Shown here: piece by piece, positions 18,391-26,614 of the stretch | Layout: every line of letters starts with the position of its first letter | Position numbering within the stretch: the first letter of the stretch is position 1 | DNA from: SZUA-36 sp963759155 | Lineage (GTDB): Bacteria; Pseudomonadota; Gammaproteobacteria; Xanthomonadales; SZUA-36 | Length of the DNA stretch: 64,000 nucleotides | Reading direction: 5' to 3' | Assembly: GCA_963759155.1 (NCBI GenBank) | Contig: CAVWXX010000008.1 | Span: 263,295 to 327,294, forward strand | Notes under the pieces: generated by a model | Told to the model about the DNA's origin: nothing | The model's database searches: none | Seen by the model: the letters and a program-made list of their open reading frames with translations, nothing else | Program-made: the position numbers and the translations under genes

Positions 18391-20643
18391 ATGCACTTGA
18401 ATAAGCAATTCAAACCGGTTTTCTTCACCTTTATGCTCGTTTTCATCATTTGCCTTGGTGCGGTTGCCGTTGCGCCTGTCAGTGCAGCAGGGACTGGTGC
18501 CACGCTTGACAATCTCACAACCTATCCGCGTATCGAACGCTTTGAGCAGGGCAGTGTACAGGTGGATTTCCCGAGTATTGATTCCTGGCCGGATTTCCGT
18601 TTCTTGAGAGCCTGGTTACCTGTGGAAGTCACGCTCAATGCTGATAGCAAACCACGCATTGGTTCTGCCTACGTTCAGGCGGCAACTGACATTGATTTTG
18701 AACAACGTACGGTGGCTATTTCAGGTCTGGAAGTGCTGAAGACAAGGTTTCCTGATGAGGACCAGTCAGAAGCACGCGGGAAATTGATCTCGATGGCATT
18801 CCAGGGGCGTGAAAGCATCGTGCCACTGGATGTGTTGCTGCGTTTGCTACCCGAGGATTTTGAGGTTCCAGGGCAGACGACGAATGTCCCTGTTCTGAAT
18901 TTTGACCCACCGGCGATTGTGGTCTCTGAAAAGCCACTGAAGTTGTTATCAATTGACAAGGAACCCGTCAAGGCACCGCTTGAGGGGACTGATCTCGAGT
19001 ATGTGGTCAACACGAACTGGAATGTCTTTTACTATCGTCCGGATGAGAAGTGGTATGTACTCAATGAAAATGCCTGGCAACAAAACAATTACCTGGCGGA
19101 TGGCGACTGGACGACGACCGATAGTTTACCGGCGGATTTCGACAAACTGGCCCTGAACGATGCCTGGCCGGAGGTTCAGAAAGCTTTACCGGCGCGTCAA
19201 CCTGAGAACCCGCCACTACCTTTTTTGATCAGCCTCGAGGAAACAGAGTTAATCCTTCTCGATGGTGCACCACGTTTGAGTGCAATCGATGCGACAGGGA
19301 TCAGTTATGTCACTAACACGCAAAGTGACCTGTTCAAGACAGGCGACCGCTGGTATTTTCTGGTGTCCGGGCGCTGGTTCTCGAACACCAATCTGAGCGG
19401 CCAATGGCAGGCTGTTAAAGACTTGCCGGATGCTTTTGCTCAAATCCCTGCCAAGCATCAGAAAGGACACATATTGTATTCCGTGCCGGGTACACGGCAG
19501 GCAAAACTGGCGTTGATCGAAGCCGCACTGCCTCGCCGGACTTCGGTTGCGAAAAGTTCTGCCGCGAAACTTGAAGTGAGTTGGATTGGCGAACCCAGAT
19601 TTGAAGCTATAGAGAACACACAGCTTCAACGCGGTCTGAATACCCCATTCCAGATTATCAAGCACAATAATTTCTATTATCTGTGTTATGAAGGTGCATG
19701 GTATCTGTCAGAGTCACCTGCCGGTGCATGGAAAGTCGCCATGCAGGTTCCCGATGAGATCTACCGTATCCCGGCTTCTGACCCGGCTTACAATGTCACG
19801 TTCGTAACCCTGGATTCAGTTCAGCCAGAAGCGCAGGATCACGTCAATTACAGTTATTCGAGTGGTTACAAGGGCAGTTTTTCAACCAGGGTAAGCGTGG
19901 TTTATGGTACCGGTTGGTATCGTCCGTCCAGTGTTTACTGGGATTCTGCCAATGGACCTGCCTATTGGAATTATGGCCGCACCTATGGATACAACGTCGG
20001 CTATCACCCGGTGGGTGCCTATTATGGTCATCGTGGTGGATACTACGGTCGCTGGGGTTATGGCCCATACCGTGGTTGGGGCGGGTATGGCCCCTATGGC
20101 GGCTGGGGATATAGCAGGACTACCATGATCATCGAGTCCCCAACGGTTAACTACACACAGGGTTACGGTTCAGCATGGGAAGGCCCTATGCAGACCACAC
20201 CCGGTGATCCGTCGAAATCAAAAGAACAATCGCTGGAACGTTACCTGCCAAAGAAAAAGGCCGATGGTACCGAGAAATTTGTTCATACGGATAAAGCCAA
20301 TGGCGCCGGGCCAGCTAAGATTTCTGCTGCTTCCTTATACGCGGGCGCGACGCTTTCATCCAATCGTTATTCCGGTCCGGATGGAAAGGTTTACCAGCGT
20401 GAAGATAAGGAGTGGAGACACTACGACGATGGCAATTGGGATACCATGCAGGCAATAGCGAGGGAGCAGCCCGTTGAAGCACGGCCGAAACAAAGACCCA
20501 ACCCCGAGGATTATGAAAGGTACCTGCCGGCACACAAACGAACCTTGAGCAGATCAGAGCTGGATCGCCAGGAAATGGCCCGAATTGAAGGTATGGACCA
20601 TTACAGCGAATACCGTATGAAACAGGAAAGTAAACAGCAATAG
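18391..20643 (+). CDS. large exported repeat protein of unknown function with Gly/Tyr-rich segment
   Basis: The 750-residue protein starts with a signal peptide (MHLNKQFKPVFFTFMLVF..., ending APVSAA). Three imperfect repeats follow, each with a W/Y-Y pair, a short turn and an aromatic-rich strand: WYVLNENAWQQNNYLADGDW, WYFLVSGRWFSNTNLSGQWQ and YYLCYEGAWYLSESPAGAWK. Each is followed by a LPxxFxxIP-like stretch. Next comes a region extremely rich in Gly, Tyr and Trp (about residues 530-610), then a charged C-terminus with two repeats of E(R/D)YERYLP-type sequence. Databases sometimes label such proteins carbohydrate-binding family V/XII. I see no catalytic motif. The start is set by an AGG just upstream and the signal peptide. 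Confidence 0.75.
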   Translation: MHLNKQFKPVFFTFMLVFIICLGAVAVAPVSAAGTGATLDNLTTYPRIERFEQGSVQVDFPSIDSWPDFRFLRAWLPVEVTLNADSKPRIGSAYVQAATDIDFEQRTVAISGLEVLKTRFPDEDQSEARGKLISMAFQGRESIVPLDVLLRLLPEDFEVPGQTTNVPVLNFDPPAIVVSEKPLKLLSIDKEPVKAPLEGTDLEYVVNTNWNVFYYRPDEKWYVLNENAWQQNNYLADGDWTTTDSLPADFDKLALNDAWPEVQKALPARQPENPPLPFLISLEETELILLDGAPRLSAIDATGISYVTNTQSDLFKTGDRWYFLVSGRWFSNTNLSGQWQAVKDLPDAFAQIPAKHQKGHILYSVPGTRQAKLALIEAALPRRTSVAKSSAAKLEVSWIGEPRFEAIENTQLQRGLNTPFQIIKHNNFYYLCYEGAWYLSESPAGAWKVAMQVPDEIYRIPASDPAYNVTFVTLDSVQPEAQDHVNYSYSSGYKGSFSTRVSVVYGTGWYRPSSVYWDSANGPAYWNYGRTYGYNVGYHPVGAYYGHRGGYYGRWGYGPYRGWGGYGPYGGWGYSRTTMIIESPTVNYTQGYGSAWEGPMQTTPGDPSKSKEQSLERYLPKKKADGTEKFVHTDKANGAGPAKISAASLYAGATLSSNRYSGPDGKVYQREDKEWRHYDDGNWDTMQAIAREQPVEARPKQRPNPEDYERYLPAHKRTLSRSELDRQEMARIEGMDHYSEYRMKQESKQQ

Positions 20644-20692
20644 CATTGACTTCAATGCATATTGAACCAATGATATAAAAAACTTTCTCTAT

Positions 20693-20708
20693 ATTAAGAC
20701 ATCTTAAT
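20693..20708. promoter_or_regulatory. inverted repeat just upstream of the DUF4136 lipoprotein gene (possible operator)
   Basis: ATTAAG and CTTAAT form a perfect inverted repeat with a four-base spacer. A second palindrome, CTTAATTAAG, overlaps it at 20703-20712 directly before the ribosome binding site AAGGA. The preceding 50 bases are AT-rich and hold promoter-like hexamers, so a repressor or activator could bind here. No known regulator is identified. Confidence 0.35.
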
Positions 20709-20721
20709 TAAGGACAGAATT

Positions 20722-21318
20722 ATGCAAACCCGTACCATGTTCTCCCAATTAGCCAAGTTAGCATCACTCGTAGTAGCAGCTCTGCTGATTGCGAGTTGTG
20801 CGTCCAAACCAGATATTAAAAGTGATTACGACCGCTCGGTTGATTTCAGCCAATACAAAACCTATGCGTTCTTTAACCCGATGGGTATCGAAAATCCCAA
20901 TTACTCCAGTATTTACGGTTCAATTTTCCGTGAGGCAATCAGCAGGGAGATGGAGAGCAGGGGGTATGTGAAGTCTGATAACCCGGATCTGCTGATTAAC
21001 GTATCCGGTCGTTTACAGGAAAAGACCAGGGTCACCACCACGTCTGATCCTTACATGGCCGGCAGTTATTACGGATACCGCCGCGGTGCTTATGGTGCCT
21101 GGGGTGGTTATGGCTATGGCACGCAGACAAACGTCAGTCAGTACACCGAGGGTACTGTGAACGTCGATATGGTAGACCGCGTGCAAAAGCGCATGGTCTG
21201 GGAAGGTGTCGCGGTTGGCCGGGTCAATGAGAAACGGACGAGTGAAGAAGCGCGGACAAACATCAACAATGGCATTCAGGAAATGTTCGCCGCTTACCCG
21301 TTTCGTGCTGGTCAGTAA
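20722..21318 (+). CDS. DUF4136 lipoprotein
   Basis: The 198-residue protein has a lipoprotein signal with lipobox ending IASC (acylated C26), then the DUF4136 pattern SDYDRSVDFSQYKTYAF, GYVKSDNPDLLINVSG, a Tyr/Gly-rich insert, YTEGTVNVDMVD and WEGVAVGRV. Members are outer-membrane-associated lipoproteins of unknown function. A close paralogue is encoded at 38922-39500; both end in YPFRAGQ. It is followed by its own terminator, so it is probably monocistronic. Confidence 0.9.
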   Translation: MQTRTMFSQLAKLASLVVAALLIASCASKPDIKSDYDRSVDFSQYKTYAFFNPMGIENPNYSSIYGSIFREAISREMESRGYVKSDNPDLLINVSGRLQEKTRVTTTSDPYMAGSYYGYRRGAYGAWGGYGYGTQTNVSQYTEGTVNVDMVDRVQKRMVWEGVAVGRVNEKRTSEEARTNINNGIQEMFAAYPFRAGQ

Positions 21319-21330
21319 CAAGTACTCACA

Positions 21331-21361
21331 AACCGGCCCGTTCATCCCGGGCCGGTTTTTT
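21331..21361 (+). terminator. intrinsic terminator of the DUF4136 gene
   Basis: ACCGGCCCG (21332-21340) is complementary to CGGGCCGGT (21348-21356), with a seven-base loop and a following T run of six. It lies 13 bases after the stop codon. Confidence 0.93.
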
Positions 21362-21507
21362 GTCTTTCGACTTTTTTGTTTCTGCCGTCCATCGCTCACC
21401 AAACCTGTTTTAATCTTGCCGTTTATAAGTGGCATCAGCGTAGATTCATGAGGAAACTACAGGTAAAATGCCGCATTTTTACGGCAACAATTATCAAGGC
21501 GTCATCC

Positions 21508-22461
21508 ATGCTCTCAGTTACACGTGTTCTATCCACTATTGGTTTTGCAGTGATCCTGGCTCTGCCGGTCACTGGCCTGGCCGACTCTCAAGATTTGGAC
21601 TCGGATCGAAAAGAACGCGGTACCGAGAAATCCGTTGAGGAAATAGCGCGCGAAATGGTAAACCCGCTGGCGGCGTTCTGGCGCTTCGACTACACCGGTG
21701 AACACAGAAATTACCAGGGAAGTATCCCCGGTGCTGATGACCAGAAAGGCTGGATTCACAACTTTCAACTTACAGTGCCCTTCAGAGAAAAAGACGGAAA
21801 AGGCTGGGTTTTCAGGTTCGCATTGCCTTTTTTACCGGATCAACCTGTTTACTGGGCAGACATCGGTTACGCAGAATGGCGGATTCGCCAGCAGGACCCG
21901 ACCCTGCAGGAAGATGGGGTGTGGGCACCGACTCACGGACACACGGATGCGGCAACGTTTGACCTGGTCTATGGCGGTGTCAATGAATCCGGTCGCATAC
22001 TGAATTATGGTGTTGCAGGCGTTCTGCCGACCACCTCAGACACATCCAATGGCAGGCAGCAGTTCATAATGGGACCCGCTGTCAATATCGGTAAAATGAC
22101 CGATTGGGGTGTTTATGGTGTTTTGTTCTCACATGTCATCGACCTTATCGAAAAAAAGGACAAAGGCACGCCGGATACCACGCAAACAACACTGCAGTTT
22201 TATTTCAGCTACGACCTCGGTGGTGGCTGGCAGGCGATCTCCAACCCCGTTGTTACCTATGACTGGGAAGCCGACAGTAGTAATAAGTTGAATCTGCCAC
22301 TCGGTGGCGGTATTGCCAAGACCTTTAAGATCGGCAGGATGCCATTAAGGCTGACGGCCGAGGTTCAATATTTTGTGGCAAGCACCGATCGCTTTGGTCC
22401 CGATTGGTTGTATAAGTTCAGTCTGAGTCCTATCATGCCGAGTAAGCACACTCGCCATTAG
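21508..22461 (+). CDS. putative outer-membrane beta-barrel protein upstream of the arn genes
   Basis: The protein is about 317 residues with a signal peptide (MLSVTRVLSTIGFAVILALPVTGLA). The mature part has many amphipathic strands ending KFSLSPIMP near the C-terminus. The pattern of short tight turns and aromatic girdle residues (WRFDYTGEH, LQFYFSYDLGGGW, RLTAEVQYFVAS) resembles porin-like transporters annotated as neuromedin U or hypothetical. Upstream in-frame ATGs exist at 21376 and 21448. The ATG at 21508 has AAGG eight bases before it and starts the signal peptide. arnT begins only 34 bases after its stop, so it may be the first gene of the arn transcript. Confidence 0.65.
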   Translation: MLSVTRVLSTIGFAVILALPVTGLADSQDLDSDRKERGTEKSVEEIAREMVNPLAAFWRFDYTGEHRNYQGSIPGADDQKGWIHNFQLTVPFREKDGKGWVFRFALPFLPDQPVYWADIGYAEWRIRQQDPTLQEDGVWAPTHGHTDAATFDLVYGGVNESGRILNYGVAGVLPTTSDTSNGRQQFIMGPAVNIGKMTDWGVYGVLFSHVIDLIEKKDKGTPDTTQTTLQFYFSYDLGGGWQAISNPVVTYDWEADSSNKLNLPLGGGIAKTFKIGRMPLRLTAEVQYFVASTDRFGPDWLYKFSLSPIMPSKHTRH

Positions 22462-22495
22462 GAATCTGCCAGACCTGATCCCGGGTCCACAATCG

Positions 22496-24139
22496 ATGAC
22501 TGCACCCAGTAATCTCAAGCATTTTGCTGCCATGGTTATTCTACTGTGTGCGGCACTATGGTTCGGGATGCTCGGTCAACGTGATCTGTTTGATCCGGAT
22601 GAAGGGCGCTATGCCCAAATTCCGGCGGCCATGGTAGATACCGGTGATTGGCTGACCCCCAGGCTGAATGACTTCAAATATTTTGAAAAGCCCGTTCTGC
22701 AGTATTGGGGAACCGCTGTAAGCTTCAAGTTGTTTGGAAAAAGCAATACGAGTGCCCGTCTGTTCACAGCAGTGCTCGGTTTTTCGGCAGCCCTTTTCGC
22801 CATGCTCATAGCATTTCGTTTGTACGGAGCCCAGGCAGGTATATACACATTTCTGCTCAGTATCAGTTACCTGATGGTGGTGGCCTTTGGCCACTATCTG
22901 ACGCTGGACATGGCCTTGAGCGCTTTACTTGTCATGGGTATAGGCAGTCTCGTTATTGCACATTCCAGCCGTGGTAATGAAAGCCACACGAGAAACTGGA
23001 TGTTGGCCGGGTGGCTTGCACTCGCGCTTGCAACCCTGACCAAGGGTCTCGTGGCTGTCGTGTTACCGGCGGCAACCGTTGTGGTTTATAGCCTCTGGCA
23101 GCGGGACTGGGGTCTTTGGAAAGGTTTGCATCTCTTCAAAGGGCTGCTTTTATTTCTGGCGGTCACGGCACCCTGGTTCATCATGGTCAGTATCGCCAAC
23201 CCGGAATTTCCGGAGTTCTTTTTTATTCATGAGCATTTTAATCGCTACACCAGCGAGGTCCACAGTCGCTCTGGGCCGGTATATTATTTCATACCCGTTT
23301 TGATAGTCGGTGTAGTGCCATGGCTGATAACCAGTCTGCGCTCGCTGGTATCACCGGATTTCACCTGGTTACCCGATAAACCGGGGCAGTTCGACGCTGA
23401 ACGCTTCATGTGGACTTTTGTCGTGGTAACTTTCTGTTTCTTCTCGTTGGGGCGGTCCAAGCTACCAGGCTATATTCTGCCGATATTACCCATCATTGCG
23501 GTGTTGTCAGGCCGGCAGATTGGAAACAGGGGAGCAGTGACCAAAGACCGTTGGGTGATGCTTTTCTTTGGTTTGTTATTCTCCCTGGGGGCATTCAGCA
23601 TCGAACTGCTGGCCAGCGAGCATTTTCCGGCAGAACAGTGGGCGGCATACCAGCCCTGGATCATAGGCAGCGGTTTGTTGTTCCTGCTGTCATTTGCGGT
23701 GATGAGTATCAAAAAAATCACCCAGCTTCGCGCTTTAGCCACTGTTGCGGTTCTATCCTTAACCGCAGGCTTGTTGGTTGTATCCGGTGCCAGTTCCCTG
23801 GCAGAGAGCCGCTCCAGCAAGGTGATATCTGACATCATCACAGAAACACTGCCGCCAGGAGTCCCTGTTTACGCATTTCAATATTACCCTGAAGCTGCCA
23901 CTTTCTATCTTGGCAGGCCGGTCACCATTGTAGAATACGAGGGTGAATTGGCGATGGGGATCAGGCTTGAGCCAGAGAAATTCATCAAAACGCAGGACGA
24001 ATTTTTAGCCGTGTGGCAGAATCTTGATCAGGCGGCGGTGGTGGTCAAGTTAAACAGGCTCAAAAACCTTAAAGTGGACCAATTGCAGGGCAGGGTCGTT
24101 TATAAGGGTCCGAAGACAATGGTGATTATAAAATCATGA
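22496..24139 (+). CDS. arnT: ArnT-like lipid A 4-amino-4-deoxy-L-arabinose transferase (GT39/GT83 family)
   Basis: This integral inner-membrane glycosyltransferase has 547 residues and about a dozen hydrophobic helices. The first periplasmic loop carries the family's acidic motif region DPDEGRYAQIPAAM (about residues 36-49) and LNDFKYFEKPVLQYW, which includes the catalytic Asp and Glu. ArnT takes L-Ara4N from undecaprenyl phosphate and attaches it to lipid A phosphates, reducing negative charge and binding of polymyxin. The assignment is strengthened by the following arnE-, arnB-, arnA-, arnD- and arnC-like genes. Its stop overlaps the next start by four bases. Confidence 0.88.
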   Translation: MTAPSNLKHFAAMVILLCAALWFGMLGQRDLFDPDEGRYAQIPAAMVDTGDWLTPRLNDFKYFEKPVLQYWGTAVSFKLFGKSNTSARLFTAVLGFSAALFAMLIAFRLYGAQAGIYTFLLSISYLMVVAFGHYLTLDMALSALLVMGIGSLVIAHSSRGNESHTRNWMLAGWLALALATLTKGLVAVVLPAATVVVYSLWQRDWGLWKGLHLFKGLLLFLAVTAPWFIMVSIANPEFPEFFFIHEHFNRYTSEVHSRSGPVYYFIPVLIVGVVPWLITSLRSLVSPDFTWLPDKPGQFDAERFMWTFVVVTFCFFSLGRSKLPGYILPILPIIAVLSGRQIGNRGAVTKDRWVMLFFGLLFSLGAFSIELLASEHFPAEQWAAYQPWIIGSGLLFLLSFAVMSIKKITQLRALATVAVLSLTAGLLVVSGASSLAESRSSKVISDIITETLPPGVPVYAFQYYPEAATFYLGRPVTIVEYEGELAMGIRLEPEKFIKTQDEFLAVWQNLDQAAVVVKLNRLKNLKVDQLQGRVVYKGPKTMVIIKS

Positions 24140-24555
24140 CGGAATCAATAGGCCAGAGCGTGACTCAAGGCATGAGCCAGGGCATGACGTGGGCGGCCTT
24201 TGCGTTGATTTTAACCGGTGTATTGTTAAACGCCTTTGCCCAGTTAGCCCTCAAGGCCAGCGTCAGTGATACCGGTGTGATCAGCCTGGATATGCAGTCC
24301 CTGTTTTCTTCAGCTGGTAGCCTGGCAAGCAACCTGTGGTTGTGGGTGGGACTGATCTGTTATGGCATCAGCGTGATCGTGTGGATACTGGCTTTGAGCC
24401 GGGTCGACGTATCGATCGCTTATCCGATGTTATCGATTGGCTATATTGTTAATGCTGTCGCTGCCTGGCATTTGTTCGACGAACCCATGAATATCGGTAA
24501 AGTCGTCGGCATTGGCGTCATTATCCTGGGTGTTTATATATTGGCCCGATCATGA
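24136..24555 (+). CDS. small EamA/SMR-type flippase subunit, ArnE/ArnF-like
   Basis: The 139-residue protein has four hydrophobic helices and ends in EPMNIGKVVGIGVIILGVYILARS, the typical last helix of ArnE/ArnF and small multidrug resistance proteins. In enterobacteria ArnE and ArnF together flip undecaprenyl phosphate-L-Ara4N across the inner membrane. Here only one such gene is present, so it may work as a homodimer. The N-terminal residues before MTWAAFALIL are polar and hold several Met; the true start could be the Met at residue 13 or 17. It overlaps both arnT and arnB by four bases. Confidence 0.82.
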   Translation: MTESIGQSVTQGMSQGMTWAAFALILTGVLLNAFAQLALKASVSDTGVISLDMQSLFSSAGSLASNLWLWVGLICYGISVIVWILALSRVDVSIAYPMLSIGYIVNAVAAWHLFDEPMNIGKVVGIGVIILGVYILARS

Positions 24556-25664
24556 CCATGCTGCCATTTACCCGGCCTTCGCTTGGTGAAGAGGAGCTCA
24601 GCGCGGTTCAGAAAGTGCTGCAATCAGGCTGGATAACCAGCGGTCCACGGGTCGTTGAACTGGAAAAAAATCTCGGTGCTTATATTGGCGGCGGTGTTGA
24701 TATACGCCTGTTCAATTCCGCCACGGCTGCAATGGAAGCGATTCTTATCGCTAAAGAAATCGGTCCTGGTGATGAAGTCATCGTTCCTGCCATGAGCTTT
24801 GTCGCATCAGCGAATGTCGTCGTGCGTACCGGTGCGACACCGGTATTCGTGGACGTGGGTCTTGAGAGCCGGAATATTGATGCAGACAAGGTTCGTTCGG
24901 CCATCTCTGACAAAACCCGGGTCATTATGCCGGTGCATTTCGCCGGCAGGCCGGTTGATATGGCTCCCATTTACGAATTGGCGGACAGCAAGGGCTTGCT
25001 GGTGCTGGAAGATGCTGCGCAGGCGATCGGTACCTGCTACCAGGGCCGGCAAATTGGTTCGTATGGCAACCCGGTTTCATTCAGTTTTCATCCCAACAAA
25101 AATATGACCACCATTGAAGGTGGTGCAGTTGCATCAAGTGACGCGCGGCTGATCAAACAACTGGAATCGATCAGGTTTCACGGTATCTCACGCAATGACA
25201 GTGGTGAAGTGCTGGTTGAGGCCTGGGGTGGAAAAATGAACCTGCCCGATGTAAACGCCACTATCGGCCTGGCGCAGCTCAAGAAGCTGGATGGTTTCAA
25301 TGCAAAGCGCCGTCTACTGGCCGAGCACTATTTCAAGCGCATGCCACATCATCCTGCCCTGGTTCTGCCGTCAGATGCGCCCGGACACAGTTGGCATATG
25401 TTCTGTATTTGTCTGGATTTTGCATCCCTGGGCATGAGTCGCGATGACATACTCGAGACATTCAAAGCGCAGGACATCCTGCTTGGCATGCACTACCCGG
25501 CCATGCATCTGTTCGGTTTGTATCGTCAACTCGGCTATGGCCGGGGTGACTTTCCCAATGCAGAGCAGATTGGAGACCAGACGTTTACACTGCCGCTTTT
25601 TCCGGCCATGACAACCGCTGATGTTGATCGTGTGGTTAGTGTTTTTGATCAATTGCTGGCATGA
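24552..25664 (+). CDS. arnB: UDP-4-amino-4-deoxy-L-arabinose aminotransferase ArnB (DegT/DnrJ/EryC1/StrS family)
   Basis: This PLP-dependent aminotransferase converts UDP-4-keto-pentose to UDP-L-Ara4N using glutamate. The 370-residue protein has the family start LPFTRPSLGEEELSAV, the ITSGP turn, EDAAQAIG (PLP-contacting Asp) and the internal aldimine lysine K183 in FSFHPNKNMTTIEGG. The position agrees with the lysine of Salmonella ArnB. The gene begins with the ATGA overlap from the flippase gene and ends with an overlap into the formyltransferase gene. Confidence 0.92.
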   Translation: MTMLPFTRPSLGEEELSAVQKVLQSGWITSGPRVVELEKNLGAYIGGGVDIRLFNSATAAMEAILIAKEIGPGDEVIVPAMSFVASANVVVRTGATPVFVDVGLESRNIDADKVRSAISDKTRVIMPVHFAGRPVDMAPIYELADSKGLLVLEDAAQAIGTCYQGRQIGSYGNPVSFSFHPNKNMTTIEGGAVASSDARLIKQLESIRFHGISRNDSGEVLVEAWGGKMNLPDVNATIGLAQLKKLDGFNAKRRLLAEHYFKRMPHHPALVLPSDAPGHSWHMFCICLDFASLGMSRDDILETFKAQDILLGMHYPAMHLFGLYRQLGYGRGDFPNAEQIGDQTFTLPLFPAMTTADVDRVVSVFDQLLA

Positions 25665-26614
25665 CCGGAGACACTCAGGTGCTGACCCGCGCAGTCATTT
25701 TTGCCTATCACGATATCGGTGTTCGTTGTCTTGAGACCTTGCTCGAACTGGGTATCGAAATCAGCCTGGTAGTGACCCACGAGAATAGTGAGTCAGAGCA
25801 AATCTGGTTCGATAGTGTTGAGGATGTGGCGAAAAAGAACGGCATTGAAGTCATCAAGCCGGATGATGCGAACGCGGTTGCCGTGATTGAGCGGGTTTCT
25901 GAGTGTAAGCCTGACTATATTTTTTCATTCTATTACCGCCAGATGCTGGGGCAGCAGTTGCTGGATATCCCGACCAAGGGTGCTTTCAATCTTCATGGCT
26001 CACTTTTGCCAAAGTACCGGGGACGTGTGCCGGTTAACTGGGCCATTATTCACGGCGAAAAAGAAACCGGTGTGAGTCTGCACACAATGGAGCTTAAGCC
26101 GGATGCCGGGAGCTTGCTGGCCCAGGCAGCGGTATCCATCCTGAGAAACGATACGGCATATGATGTTTTTCAAAAGCTCAAATGTGCTTCTGAGAACCTG
26201 TTAATAGAAGTTATTCCGGAAATGCTTGCTGGCCGTGTTTTTGAAACACCATTAAACCTCGAAGAAGGCAGTTATTATTCCGGGAGAAAACCGGAGGACG
26301 GAAGAATCAACTGGAACATGACCGCCAGTGACATACATAACTTGATACGTGCCGTGGCACCACCTTATCCCGGTGCTTTTTTTGACATCGACTCGCACCG
26401 TGTCGAGGTGCTGGGTAGCTATATCAGGGGTGAAAGGGCTCGTTTTGAGGAACCGTGTATCTATTTCGAAGGTGAGAATTTTCAGGCCGATTGTATCGAT
26501 GGCATGCGATTTATGATCACGCAGCTGGTGATTGACGGATTAATAGCTGATCAGTCCCTGTTTCAACAGACGTTTGGGCAGCGCCTGATTCCGGATTTGG
26601 CAAACGACGCATGA
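25661..26614 (+). CDS. arnA: UDP-L-Ara4N formyltransferase, stand-alone ArnA N-terminal domain
   Basis: The 317-residue protein corresponds to the N-terminal half of enterobacterial ArnA and adds a formyl group from N10-formyltetrahydrofolate to UDP-L-Ara4N. The catalytic triad of this fold is present: N110 and H112 in FNLHGSLLPKYRGR and D148 in LKPDAGSL. The C-terminal part (about 210-317) is the OB-like domain of the methionyl-tRNA formyltransferase fold. No decarboxylase domain follows in this frame; that activity is encoded separately at 28614-29660. Overlaps of four bases at both ends show tight coupling with arnB and arnD. Confidence 0.92.
   Translation: MTGDTQVLTRAVIFAYHDIGVRCLETLLELGIEISLVVTHENSESEQIWFDSVEDVAKKNGIEVIKPDDANAVAVIERVSECKPDYIFSFYYRQMLGQQLLDIPTKGAFNLHGSLLPKYRGRVPVNWAIIHGEKETGVSLHTMELKPDAGSLLAQAAVSILRNDTAYDVFQKLKCASENLLIEVIPEMLAGRVFETPLNLEEGSYYSGRKPEDGRINWNMTASDIHNLIRAVAPPYPGAFFDIDSHRVEVLGSYIRGERARFEEPCIYFEGENFQADCIDGMRFMITQLVIDGLIADQSLFQQTFGQRLIPDLANDA

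Noticed and set aside
20690..20715. Possible PmrA box before the DUF4136 gene
   Set aside because: The two CTTAAT half-sites on the minus strand are 14 bases apart start to start, not the spacing of the PmrA direct repeat, and they read better as an inverted repeat.
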